Below, one piece after another: positions 34,783-43,780 of a stretch of DNA of 53,180 nt; position 1 is the first letter of the stretch; each line of letters opens with the position of its first letter. The DNA comes from Nitrospirota bacterium. GTDB taxonomy: Bacteria; Nitrospirota; Nitrospiria; JACQBW01. The translations under genes and the position numbers were made by a program. The notes beneath the pieces are model-generated. The model had not been told where the DNA came from and did no database searches. It worked only from the letters and a program-made list of their open reading frames with translations. The stretch is from positions 1 to 53,180 of the forward strand of contig JACOTA010000032.1 in assembly GCA_016178585.1 (NCBI GenBank), in the 5' to 3' direction.

Positions 34783-36009
34783 CTACTCAAACCGGTAGCC
34801 TTTAGGCACCACAACGACCCCGTCTTCAGAAACAGTAAACCGGGCGCGGTCACGTTCGAGATCCCATCCGATCGACTCTTTCTCCGGAACCTGAACGTCT
34901 TTATCAATGATGCAATGCCGTAAACGGGCGCCGGAGCCTACCCGCACTCTTTCAAACAGGATCGAATCTTCGACTAACGCGCCTGAACGAACCCAGACAT
35001 CGGGAGAAAGGATGGAACGATTAATCCGGGCTCCGATGATCACGTCTCCGGCGGCCAACATGGCATTCGTAACCGAGCCATCCTCCCCTGATTCAGACGG
35101 AACCATCCGGGCCGATGGATATTGGCCGTGATAGGTGCGGATCAGCCAGTCTTTTTGGTAAAGATTAAGAGGGGGAACCGGCTTCAGCAGATCCATGTTG
35201 GTTTCATAATAAGAATCTACCGTTCCAACATCGCGCCAATACCCATCCTGGGTTACCCGTCCCTCAACCCCGCCGAAGCGATAGGCTCTTACCGTATGGG
35301 TCCCGATGATTTTGGGAAGAATGTTTTTTCCAAAGTCATGTCCGGAAGCCTTGTCTTCATGATCTTGATGGAGGATTTCAAGTAGGAGGGGGAGGTCAAA
35401 AACATAAATCCCCATCGACACAAGAGCTTTATCGGAAACGCCCTCCCTGGGCGGAAGAGCTTGGGGCTTCTCGATAAATTTTCGGACTCGAAGATCGTCG
35501 TCGATCTCTATTACCCCAAAGAATCTGGCCTCGGACCGGGGAACCGAAACACAGGCCACGGTCACCTCGCATTTGCGGCGCTCATGCTCCTCCAACATCC
35601 GGGCATAATCCATACGATAAATATGGTCCCCGGCAAGAACGAGAACACGTTTGGCCTTGCTCCGTTCAAGAAGAAACCGATTCTGAAAAATCGCATCGGC
35701 TGTTCCCGCGTACCACCCCTCTCCCTCCCGCATCTGAGCCGGAACCGTTGTAATATACTCCCCGATTTCCGGATTGAAGATCGACCAGCCATCTCTCAGG
35801 TGCTTCTGAAGAGAGTGTGACTTATACTGCGTCAGGACCAAAATCTGGCGAAAACCTGAATTCAGGCAGTTGGAAAGGGTAAAGTCAATAATCCGGTAAA
35901 TTCCCCCGAAAGGAACCGCTGGTTTGGCCCGATTCGCGGTCAAGGGATGAAGGCGTGTCCCTGTCCCTCCGGCCATGATAATGGTTAAGGTATTTTCAAC
36001 AATCAACAC
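34783..36009 (-). CDS. glgC: Glucose-1-phosphate adenylyltransferase GlgC
   Basis: Makes ADP-glucose, the committed step of glycogen synthesis. 408 residues: nucleotidyltransferase motif AGGTGTRLHPLTANRAKPAV, YRIIDFTLSNCLNSG, GWYAGTADAIFQN, and the sugar-phosphate motif FIEKPQ, followed by the left-handed beta-helix C-terminal domain (VIIGARINRSILSPDV). The GTG start at 36009 follows GAGG six bases away. It lies 9 bp after glgP, one operon. Allosteric control by sugar phosphates is usual in the family. Confidence 0.96.
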   Translation of the reverse strand: MLIVENTLTIIMAGGTGTRLHPLTANRAKPAVPFGGIYRIIDFTLSNCLNSGFRQILVLTQYKSHSLQKHLRDGWSIFNPEIGEYITTVPAQMREGEGWYAGTADAIFQNRFLLERSKAKRVLVLAGDHIYRMDYARMLEEHERRKCEVTVACVSVPRSEARFFGVIEIDDDLRVRKFIEKPQALPPREGVSDKALVSMGIYVFDLPLLLEILHQDHEDKASGHDFGKNILPKIIGTHTVRAYRFGGVEGRVTQDGYWRDVGTVDSYYETNMDLLKPVPPLNLYQKDWLIRTYHGQYPSARMVPSESGEDGSVTNAMLAAGDVIIGARINRSILSPDVWVRSGALVEDSILFERVRVGSGARLRHCIIDKDVQVPEKESIGWDLERDRARFTVSEDGVVVVPKGYRFE

Positions 36010-36018
36010 GGTGAACCT

Positions 36019-38517
36019 CTACCGTTTCTGCAGGCTGGGTAAAACAGGACGGACGTTCCATATCTTTTCGGCATATTCCCGAACCACGCGGTCACTTGAA
36101 AATTTCCCCATGTTTGCCACATTTAAAATGGCCCGACGCGTCCATTCGGGCTTATTTTTGTAAAGGGCTTCCACTCGTTCCTGACAGGCCACAAAAGAAT
36201 CATAATCGGCCAGCAAAAAATACCGGTCTCCCCCGCCGGTCAGGGAATCTATAATCGGCCGGAATCGGCCGGGTGAATCCGGAGAAAAGAACCCGGAAGC
36301 GATCATATCCAGGACCTGTCTGAGTTCCGAGTTGGCCGAGTAGTAATCGTTTGGATCATACCCTTCCTGTCGTAATTTTGCAACTTTCTCCGCATTCAGT
36401 CCAAAAATAAAGATGTTTTCTTCCCCAACCTGCTCTTGAATCTCAATGTTCGCGCCATCCAGGGTTCCGATGATCAATCCGCCGTTGAGCGCCATCTTCA
36501 TATTCCCTGTGCCGGACGCTTCAGTCCCGGCTGTGGAGATCTGCTCGGAAAGCTCGCATGCCGGGATAATATCCTCGGCGGTGGAAACATTGTAATTGGG
36601 AATGAACACCACCTTCAGGCGGTCCCCGATCATCGGATCGTTGTTCACCCTGTCTGCAACGTCATGAATCAATTTGATGATGATCTTGGCCTGAACATAA
36701 TCTGGCGCGGCTTTTCCGGCAAAGATCACGGTGCGGGGGATCCGTTGGGCGCCGGGATTGGAGCGAAGGCGGTTATAGAGAGTAATGACATGAAGCACAT
36801 TCAATAACTGTCGTTTATATTCATGAATACGCTTCACCTGAACATCAAAGAGGGAACTCACATTCACCTCAATCCCGAGATGCTTTTTGATTAACCCTGC
36901 CAGACGCTCTTTATTGGCCCGCTTCACCTCATAGAATTTATTGCGAAAATCCTCGTCCTCCGCGAGTGGAATGAGTTCTGTAAGATGGTCCAAATCAGAG
37001 ACCCATTTTTGTCCGATCCGGGAAGAGATCAGGCTGGCCAATCGAGGGTTGGCCTGATTTAGCCACCTGCGGGGAGTGATCCCGTTTGTGATGCTGAGGA
37101 AACGGTCCGGATAAAAACGATTAAAACCTGCAAAGATGGTCTCCCTCATCAACTGGGTGTGAAGTCTGGCCACTCCATTGACCTTATGGCTCCCGACCAC
37201 GGCCAAATGGGCCATACGAATTCGTCGTTCTCCCTCCTCCTGTATGATCGACAGCCGCTTAACGAGATCCATGTCGCCCGGATAACGCTGGGTCAGTTCT
37301 TTAAGAAAACGTTTATTGATTTCATAAATGATCTGAAGGTGTCTGGGGAGCATCGCCTCAAACAGACTGACAGGCCAGGTCTCTAACGCTTCAGGAAGCA
37401 GCGTGTGGTTCGTATAGGCAAAGGTACGAAGGGTAATCGACCATGCCCGATCCCAATCGAGGTGATGGATGTCCAGGAGAATCCGCATGAGCTCGGGGAT
37501 GGCAATGGAGGGGTGGGTGTCGTTGAGCTGGATCGCCACTTTATCAGGAAGGAGCTCCAATGAACCATGATCTTGAATAAAACGACGGAGGATATCCTGC
37601 AGGGAGGCGCAAACGAAAAAATATTGCTGTTTTAATCGAAGCTCACGCCCGGAAACGGTCGAATCGCTGGGATAGAGCACCTTGGAAATAATCTCCGATG
37701 CCACTTTGTCCTTAACCGCCTCGATATAGTTGCCCTTGTTAAAATATCTGAGATCAAAATCCCGGGTCGCCTTCGCGGACCAGAGCCGCAAGATGTTCAC
37801 CGAATTGGTATTTGTTCCGTAACCGGGAATGGGGATGTCATAGGCCATCGCCATCACCTCGTCCCCTCCCACCCAGCGGTAGACAGGGTCGCCGTTTTCC
37901 ACATGATCCTTCTCGACCCGGCCATAGAATCTGACCGGGTAGAGCATTTCAGGACGTGGAAACTCCCAGGGGTTTCCAAGTCGAAGCCAGTTTTCAGGGT
38001 GTTCGACCTGGTAGCCTTCCTCAATTTTTTGCTGGAACATCCCGTATTCATACCGAATTCCATACCCATAACCTGGCAGATGGAGGGTCGCCATGGAGTC
38101 CAGAATGCAGGAAGCGAGTCTTCCCAGTCCCCCGTTTCCCAAAGCCGCTTCCACCTCAATCTCACAGAGTTTTTCCAAATCCTGGCCCATCTCATACAGA
38201 ACCTGATGAGAAACATCTTTTAAACCCATATTGAGCAGACCATTGGTCAAAGACCTCCCGATCAAAAACTCTAAAGATAAATAATAAACACTCTTGGCGT
38301 CTTTTAAATGATTCTGAGGTTTAGTTTCCATCCGGCGTTGAATCAGCCGGTCCCGCACCATATAGGCCGTTCCGGTAAGCCAGTCACGTTCTGTCGCCAT
38401 ACCGGGATCTTTGCCCATGGAATAGAGGAGCCGCTTGCCCAATGAACGCTTGATAGAGGCGGGATCCATTCCGATTTTTTCATATAAAAAAGGTTTTTCG
38501 TTTGATTCTGAAGCCAA
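36019..38517 (-). CDS. glgP: Glycogen phosphorylase
   Basis: GT35 enzyme that releases glucose-1-phosphate from glycogen. 832 residues, family length. Substrate and PLP motifs are intact: EAALGNGGLGRLASC (about 130-145), QLNDTHPSIAIPELMR, and the PLP-lysine segment EASGTGNMKMALNGGLIIGTLDG near residue 672. The start is a TTG (38515-38517) with a strong GGAGGAG seven bases upstream (38525-38531); no ATG competes near it. It is transcribed with glgC and divergent from glgA. Confidence 0.96.
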   Translation of the reverse strand: MASESNEKPFLYEKIGMDPASIKRSLGKRLLYSMGKDPGMATERDWLTGTAYMVRDRLIQRRMETKPQNHLKDAKSVYYLSLEFLIGRSLTNGLLNMGLKDVSHQVLYEMGQDLEKLCEIEVEAALGNGGLGRLASCILDSMATLHLPGYGYGIRYEYGMFQQKIEEGYQVEHPENWLRLGNPWEFPRPEMLYPVRFYGRVEKDHVENGDPVYRWVGGDEVMAMAYDIPIPGYGTNTNSVNILRLWSAKATRDFDLRYFNKGNYIEAVKDKVASEIISKVLYPSDSTVSGRELRLKQQYFFVCASLQDILRRFIQDHGSLELLPDKVAIQLNDTHPSIAIPELMRILLDIHHLDWDRAWSITLRTFAYTNHTLLPEALETWPVSLFEAMLPRHLQIIYEINKRFLKELTQRYPGDMDLVKRLSIIQEEGERRIRMAHLAVVGSHKVNGVARLHTQLMRETIFAGFNRFYPDRFLSITNGITPRRWLNQANPRLASLISSRIGQKWVSDLDHLTELIPLAEDEDFRNKFYEVKRANKERLAGLIKKHLGIEVNVSSLFDVQVKRIHEYKRQLLNVLHVITLYNRLRSNPGAQRIPRTVIFAGKAAPDYVQAKIIIKLIHDVADRVNNDPMIGDRLKVVFIPNYNVSTAEDIIPACELSEQISTAGTEASGTGNMKMALNGGLIIGTLDGANIEIQEQVGEENIFIFGLNAEKVAKLRQEGYDPNDYYSANSELRQVLDMIASGFFSPDSPGRFRPIIDSLTGGGDRYFLLADYDSFVACQERVEALYKNKPEWTRRAILNVANMGKFSSDRVVREYAEKIWNVRPVLPSLQKR

Positions 38518-38697
38518 AGCTTAACTCCTCCGGTTACATTTTTTCGGCAATTGACGCTTGAGAAAGATCGTAGAAAGTATGAACCTTTGACACATTAATT
38601 TCAAGTGGCGGAAATGAGAGAGTAAAAATTACTCCTTGCAATTTTTTAGATTTCCATGAAAATATACAAGAGACTTTATTTTTTCAGGTTCGATTCT

Positions 38698-40158
38698 ATG
38701 CGTATTCTGTATGCCTCGTCAGAAGTTTTCCCTTTCGCCAAAACAGGGGGATTGGCGGATGTAGGCGGATCCTTTCCGTCTGCCCTCGAACGGCTGGGGC
38801 ATGAAGTGAAGGTCATCATGCCAAAGTACGCCGTCATTCCGGGGGATCAATGGGAATTTAAAAAGGTGAAAGATTTTACCCTCAGGATCGGGAAGAAAGA
38901 CCATTTCCTCACCCTTTGGAAGAGTCACCTTCCCCGCACTTCAGTTGAGTTTTTATTTCTATCCAGCCCTCTTTTCTTCAACCATAACGGCCTGTACAGC
39001 GAAAACGGGAAGGATAATCCTGATAATCTGGAAGGATTTTCAGTTTTCAGCCGCGCCGTACTGGAAGTGCCAAAACTCTTAAACTGGAAGCCTGACATTC
39101 TCCACGCCAATGACTGGCAAACAGGGCTGATCTTTGCTTATTTAAAGACCCGCCTCCGGGGAGAACCCTTATACCAAAAAACGGGAACCCTTTTTACCAT
39201 TCATAATATGGCTTATCAGGGACTGTTTCCCGGTTCGGATTTTCCAAAACTTGACCTCCCCAGGGACGCCTTTACTCCCGACACTTTGGAATTTTACGGA
39301 CAAATTAACTTTCTCAAAGGCGGCCTGGTTTTTGCCGATATCCTGAATACAGTCAGCCCTACCTACAGTCAGGAAATTCTAACTCCTGAATATGGCTGCG
39401 GGTTGGAGGGAATCCTTCAAAAACGACGGGGCGACCTTTTTGGAATTATCAACGGAGCCGATTACCAGAAGTGGGATCCTGCCCGCGATCCCTATCTTCC
39501 CCGTTGCTACAACGCCAAATCTTTGGAAGGAAAATCGATCTGTAAAAAGACGCTCCAGGGAAGATGCAAATTCCCTCAAAAGGATGTTCCACTGGTCGGA
39601 ATCATTTCCCGTTTAACAGCCCAGAAGGGAATCGACCTCGTCCTCGGAATCCTGGAAGAGTTGATGTGTCTTGATCTTCAGGTTGTCATTCTCGGCCTTG
39701 GGGAGCCGGATCTCGAGAAAAAGCTGCTGAGAGAGGCTCGCAGGTTCAATGACAGGCTTTCGGTTCACCTGACCTTTGATGAATCGTTTGCCCACCGCGT
39801 TGAAGCAGGGGCGGATTTATTTCTCATGCCGTCGAGATACGAACCTTGCGGCCTGAGTCAAATCTACAGCCTCCGATATGGAACCATTCCCGTGGTCAGA
39901 AAGACAGGCGGGTTGGCCGACACGATCATCGATGCGACCCCTTCAAATATTTTATCCGGCCATGCCACCGGGTTCATGTTTGAAACGGCGAGTCCTCTCG
40001 CACTTTTGACGACCCTTCGGTTCGCCCTATGCCTGTTTAAGGACCGTCCTGTCTGGAATAAAATGGTTCAAGCCGCCATGGCGGTTGATTTTTCCTGGGA
40101 CCATTCCGCACGGGAATATGTGAAGCTCTATGAAAGAGCTTTAAAAAACGTAAAATGA
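38698..40158 (+). CDS. glgA: Glycogen synthase (ADP-glucose) GlgA
   Basis: GT5 enzyme adding glucose from ADP-glucose to glycogen. 486 residues: RILYASSEVFPFAKTGGLADV (ADP-glucose-binding KTGGL), HANDWQTGLI, FTIHNMAYQG, and C-terminal MPSRYEPCGLSQIYSLRYGTIPVVRKTGGLADTI. I start at ATG 38698, which places MRILYASSEV at the N-terminus as in the family; an upstream ATG at 38656 would add 14 residues. Divergent from glgP, with about 180 bp between them and no clear terminator or operator seen. Confidence 0.95.
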   Translation: MRILYASSEVFPFAKTGGLADVGGSFPSALERLGHEVKVIMPKYAVIPGDQWEFKKVKDFTLRIGKKDHFLTLWKSHLPRTSVEFLFLSSPLFFNHNGLYSENGKDNPDNLEGFSVFSRAVLEVPKLLNWKPDILHANDWQTGLIFAYLKTRLRGEPLYQKTGTLFTIHNMAYQGLFPGSDFPKLDLPRDAFTPDTLEFYGQINFLKGGLVFADILNTVSPTYSQEILTPEYGCGLEGILQKRRGDLFGIINGADYQKWDPARDPYLPRCYNAKSLEGKSICKKTLQGRCKFPQKDVPLVGIISRLTAQKGIDLVLGILEELMCLDLQVVILGLGEPDLEKKLLREARRFNDRLSVHLTFDESFAHRVEAGADLFLMPSRYEPCGLSQIYSLRYGTIPVVRKTGGLADTIIDATPSNILSGHATGFMFETASPLALLTTLRFALCLFKDRPVWNKMVQAAMAVDFSWDHSAREYVKLYERALKNVK

Positions 40159-40195
40159 TAGCCCCCTGACCACTACCGGCCCTTCATAAAGAATC

Positions 40196-40226
40196 TTGAC
40201 AAGGGGGGTTGTCCATCCCATACTTT
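40196..40226 (+). promoter_or_regulatory. Possible putA promoter (leaderless arrangement)
   Basis: TTGACA at 40196-40201 and TACTTT at 40221-40226 (spacer 19) lie only 4 bp before the putA ATG at 40231. No Shine-Dalgarno is present there, so the transcript could be leaderless, or the start codon is further downstream. Confidence 0.35.
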
Positions 40227-40230
40227 ATAC

Positions 40231-43170
40231 ATGAAGACGATTTCTCCCGCTGATTTAGAAAAAAAAATAAAAGAACTTGGCGCGGAAATCATCAACCGGT
40301 TAAACAGTAAACCCTCTTTTTTGTCCGCAGCCGCTCCTAAAGGGTGGAGCGATTCGCTGATCTCTCTCTCCCTCAAAAACTCCCGGGTTAAAACCGGCCT
40401 TTTTCAGTTGATCGACGTGCTCCCCTCGATCAAAACAGATACGGAAGTTGCTGAAATTTTTTCCGAATATCTCGGCGGCGCAATCAAAGAACTTCCCTTG
40501 CCTTTTAGGCAGGCGTTTCAACAGGTTGAGAAAGGGAAGTGGCTGGGACCTTTGGCTGCAAAGTCGATCCGTTCCGCGGTCAAATCTTTGTCCTCCCATT
40601 TTATTCTTGGGAACACCGTCGACCAGGCCAAACCGGCGATTGAACACCTAAAAAAAACCAACCGGAAAGTCAGCCTCGATCTTTTGGGAGAGCTGACCGT
40701 TTGCCCTTCTGAAGGGATTCATTATCAAACCCGTTATTTAAACCTGCTGGATGACCTCGTTTCACTCAAGGAAGAAGGAGAGTCCCAAATCTCCGTCAAG
40801 GTCTCCTCCCTTTACCACCGGCTCGATCCTCTCGATTGGGAAAATTCAATCGAGATGTCATTAAAAATGCTTCGGCCTGTTTTTAGAAAAGCCAAACAGC
40901 TCAACACCGGGATCATTCTCGATATGGAGTCTTTTTACTATAAAGACCTGATTTTAAAAATCTTTACGACGCTATTGGAGGAGGAAGAGTTCCGGGAAAA
41001 GCCGGCGGCGGGAATTGCCGTTCAAGCTTATTTAAAAGAGTTCCTTAAAGACCTTAACAGGCTGATTTCGTGGGCCAGGTCGATTAACCGGCCCATTTTG
41101 GTCCGCCTGGTGAAAGGGGCTTATTGGGACACAGAAACAGCTTTCGCCCTTCAAAGGGGGTGGCCTATTCCTGTTCTCGCTCAAAAAGCTGAAACGGACC
41201 TTCAGTTTGAAGAAGGTTTAAAACTTTTAATTGAAAATAATCGGGTCATTCAACCGGTCATCGCGAGTCATAATATCAGGAACATGACCTTTGCCATGGC
41301 ATTGAATGACATTCTGGGGTTTCCAAAAGAGCATCTTGAATTTCAAATGCTTTACGGAATGGCCGAACCGCTTCAGAAGGCGGTTGCCGGTATGGGATAT
41401 TCGCTTCGGGTTTACGCGCCTATCGGGGATTTGCTTCCGGGGATGGCGTATCTCATCAGACGTTTGATGGAAAATAGCGCCAACACCTCTATCCTCCACC
41501 AAACTTTTTCTGATAAGCCCGCGTCAATGGATTTGTTAAACCCGCCTCAATTAAATGCAAAATCTGAAATTCTGAAAACAGATCCTCCGGCCGGATTCAA
41601 AAACGAACCGCCACTCGATTTTTCAATTCAGGAAAACCGTGATCAGGTTCAAAATGGGTTAAAAAAAATGGTTTCCAGGCTTCAGCATGAAGTCCCGCTT
41701 TACCCGCTTCTCCTCAATGGAAAAAAAGTTTCAACCGGAAAGACATTCAATGCCGTAAACCCGTCATTGAATGCCCAGGTTTTAGGAAGGGTCTCCCAGG
41801 CATCCCTTGAGCAGGGGAAACAGGCGGTTGAAGCGGCCCTTCGGGCATTTTCCGCCTGGAAACAGACCCTTCCTTCTTTCCGGACGGCGCTCCTTTTAAG
41901 GGTCGCGCGGCATTTTCAACAGATCCGCCATGAATTGATTGCGATGGAAATTCTGGAGATTGGAAAAACCTGGAAGGAAGCCGATGGAGATGTTTGCGAA
42001 GCAATTGATTTTTTGACGTTTTATGCCAATGAAATGATCCGGCTCGACGCCTTTTCGAAATCTGGAAAGGCGGCTTTCTCGTTCCCGGGGGAGGAAAACA
42101 GCCTCTCTTTACACCCTTACGGCGTGATGGCCGCCATCCCTCCCTGGAATTTTCCCCTTGCCCTTGCTGCCGGAATGGTGGCTGCGGGACTGGTCACTGG
42201 AAATTGCGTGATTTTTAAACCCTCTTCATTAAGCCAGATTCTGGGAGCAAAGATCGTCGAGGCCTTTCTTGCCGAAGGCGTGCCTCCCGGCGTTTTACAG
42301 TTTTTGCCCGGGGAAGGGAAAGAGATCGGGGAGTTTCTGGCGGGGCATCCCGATATTCCCTTAATCACGTTTACCGGCTCCAACGAAGTTGGGCGGCGCA
42401 TCCTCGAAGTTTCCTCTCGTCTTCAGACCGGACAAAAACAATTTAAAAAGGTGATTGCGGAAATGGGCGGGAAAAATGCCATTATTATTGACGAAAGCGC
42501 TAACCTTGACGAAGCTGTTTTAGGGGTGATTGAATCGGCCTTTGGGTTTCAAGGGCAGAAATGCTCAGCCTGTTCCAGGCTGATTGTCCATCAGGCCGTT
42601 TACGATCACTTTGTCAAACGGCTGGTGGAAGCAACAGACGGCCTGGTCAGAGGAGATCCTCAATCCCCCTCGACTTTTTTGGGACCGGTCATCGATGAAA
42701 AGGCAAAGGTCAAAATCCAATCTTACATTAATATCGGCTTGAAGGAAGCCACGGTCTTATACCATCGGAAGGAAGAATCTCCCGGTTACTTCATCGGGCC
42801 GGTCATTTTCGAGGATGTACGCCCTGATTCTGTCCTGGCAACCGAGGAAATATTTGGACCTGTCCTCTCCATTTTTAAGGCAGAAAATTTCGACCGGGCG
42901 CTCACACTTGCAAACCATTCAAACTTTGCTTTAACGGGCGGCGTCTACTCAAGAAAACCTTCCCACCTCGCCAGGGCCAAATCTGATTTTCATGTCGGTA
43001 ATCTTTATCTTAACCGGAAGATAACCGGCGCCCTCGTCGGAAGGCAACCTTTCGGGGGATTTCAACTTTCGGGCGTTGGAATGAAAGCCGGTGGACCGGA
43101 TTATCTTCTGCAGTTCATGCAGGTCAAGTCTATTGGCGAAAACACCGCGCGAAAAGGCTATATTCCCTAA
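40231..43170 (+). CDS. putA: Bifunctional proline dehydrogenase / P5C dehydrogenase PutA
   Basis: Oxidises proline to glutamate in two steps. 979 residues, the short type without the N-terminal DNA-binding domain. The FAD-dependent proline dehydrogenase barrel spans about 130-440 (ISVKVSSLYHRLDP, DMESFYYKDL, VRLVKGAYWDTE, EFQMLYGMAEPLQ). The aldehyde dehydrogenase domain spans about 490-965, with IPPWNFPLALAAGM, FTGSNEVGRRI, EMGGKNAIIID and catalytic Cys in FGFQGQKCSACSR. Substrate channelling between the two sites is known for the family. Single gene, downstream of glgA, with the hairpin copy C 21 bp after its stop. Confidence 0.95.
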   Translation: MKTISPADLEKKIKELGAEIINRLNSKPSFLSAAAPKGWSDSLISLSLKNSRVKTGLFQLIDVLPSIKTDTEVAEIFSEYLGGAIKELPLPFRQAFQQVEKGKWLGPLAAKSIRSAVKSLSSHFILGNTVDQAKPAIEHLKKTNRKVSLDLLGELTVCPSEGIHYQTRYLNLLDDLVSLKEEGESQISVKVSSLYHRLDPLDWENSIEMSLKMLRPVFRKAKQLNTGIILDMESFYYKDLILKIFTTLLEEEEFREKPAAGIAVQAYLKEFLKDLNRLISWARSINRPILVRLVKGAYWDTETAFALQRGWPIPVLAQKAETDLQFEEGLKLLIENNRVIQPVIASHNIRNMTFAMALNDILGFPKEHLEFQMLYGMAEPLQKAVAGMGYSLRVYAPIGDLLPGMAYLIRRLMENSANTSILHQTFSDKPASMDLLNPPQLNAKSEILKTDPPAGFKNEPPLDFSIQENRDQVQNGLKKMVSRLQHEVPLYPLLLNGKKVSTGKTFNAVNPSLNAQVLGRVSQASLEQGKQAVEAALRAFSAWKQTLPSFRTALLLRVARHFQQIRHELIAMEILEIGKTWKEADGDVCEAIDFLTFYANEMIRLDAFSKSGKAAFSFPGEENSLSLHPYGVMAAIPPWNFPLALAAGMVAAGLVTGNCVIFKPSSLSQILGAKIVEAFLAEGVPPGVLQFLPGEGKEIGEFLAGHPDIPLITFTGSNEVGRRILEVSSRLQTGQKQFKKVIAEMGGKNAIIIDESANLDEAVLGVIESAFGFQGQKCSACSRLIVHQAVYDHFVKRLVEATDGLVRGDPQSPSTFLGPVIDEKAKVKIQSYINIGLKEATVLYHRKEESPGYFIGPVIFEDVRPDSVLATEEIFGPVLSIFKAENFDRALTLANHSNFALTGGVYSRKPSHLARAKSDFHVGNLYLNRKITGALVGRQPFGGFQLSGVGMKAGGPDYLLQFMQVKSIGENTARKGYIP

Positions 43171-43191
43171 GAGTCACGCTCAGAGTTTGTC

Positions 43192-43310
43192 ATTCAATGG
43201 GGTGCAGCCTTCTCTGCTCGGGCTCCGAAGTTTACCGGCTATTTTTACGATACTAAGGAAGGGTGACCAAACTTCGAAGAGGTCGCTGTTCAGGCTACAC
43301 CCCATTGAAT
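43192..43310 (+). repeat. Variable-arm hairpin, family 2, copy C (after putA)
   Basis: Arms ATTCAATGGGGTGCAGCCT (43192-43210) and AGGCTACACCCCATTGAAT (43292-43310) pair at 18 of 19 positions. The inner stem CGAAGTTT...AAACTTCG and the CTTCGAAGAGGTCGCTGTTCAGGCT flank match copy D, while the loop (GGCTATTTTTACGATACTAAGGAAG) has diverged. It probably also terminates putA transcription. Confidence 0.8.
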
Positions 43311-43360
43311 TACTTTAGATGATCCAGGGCTTCTCTATCGTTGCCAAAGACCAATATCTG
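43310..43360 (-). pseudogene. Possible 3' remnant of a TPR-type gene
   Basis: The minus strand encodes QILVFGNDREALDHLK and a stop, with an in-frame stop just upstream. The end matches EALERLK of the TPR lipoprotein at 45231 in protein, and 24 of 28 bases agree around the two stop codons (GAATTACTTTA...TCCAGGGCTTCT). It may be the cut end of a paralogue. Very short, so tentative. Confidence 0.25.
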
Positions 43361-43375
43361 CTACGAAAGCTTCCA

Positions 43376-43404
43376 TTGACTTAACGTTCATAATAATATA
43401 TCTT
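43376..43404 (+). promoter_or_regulatory. Probable hipBA promoter
   Basis: TTGACT (43376-43381) and TATCTT (43399-43404) with a 17 bp spacer, in an AT-rich stretch immediately before the GC-rich hipBA genes. Confidence 0.5.
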
Positions 43405-43418
43405 ATAATACTTAATGA

Positions 43419-43430
43419 CCATAATTATGG
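43419..43430. promoter_or_regulatory. Palindromic candidate operator of hipBA
   Basis: CCATAATTATGG is a perfect 12 bp palindrome ten bases before the hipB ATG and just downstream of the promoter. HipB-type repressors bind palindromes at this place in characterised systems. Confidence 0.5.
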
Positions 43431-43439
43431 ACGCTAAAT

Positions 43440-43763
43440 ATGAGAACGAGTCGATCATCGGTGATACTGCCCATCCCGGTCAGGCGTGCGCTACGCAAGC
43501 TGGGCCACGACATACGTGACGCCCGGCGGCGGCGGCGTATCCCTGTGGCTATCGCGGCTCAGCGCGCCTCCATCAGCAGGACAACGCTGGTCAAGATTGA
43601 AAAGGGCGATCCCGGCGTTGCGATCGGAATCTATGCTACGGTCCTCTTTGTGATGGGCATGGTCGAGCGCCTCGCCGACCTCGCCGATCCGAAAAACGAC
43701 ACCGTGGGCCTTCAGCTTGTAGAGGAGCAACTGCCGCAACGAATTCGCGGAGCGCGGAAGTAG
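43440..43763 (+). CDS. hipB: HipB-like XRE-family antitoxin/repressor
   Basis: 107 residues, Arg-rich N-terminus, Cro/C1-type HTH at about 28-70 (RRRRIPVAIAAQRASISRTTLVKIEKGDPGVAIG). In HipBA systems this protein binds the promoter and sequesters the HipA kinase. Codons are strongly GC-rich, unlike neighbouring genes, suggesting recent transfer. No clear ribosome binding site before the ATG; the candidate operator overlaps the leader. It is separated from hipA by 17 bp. Confidence 0.85.
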   Translation: MRTSRSSVILPIPVRRALRKLGHDIRDARRRRRIPVAIAAQRASISRTTLVKIEKGDPGVAIGIYATVLFVMGMVERLADLADPKNDTVGLQLVEEQLPQRIRGARK

Positions 43764-43780
43764 AAGCGGACCAGAGGAGA

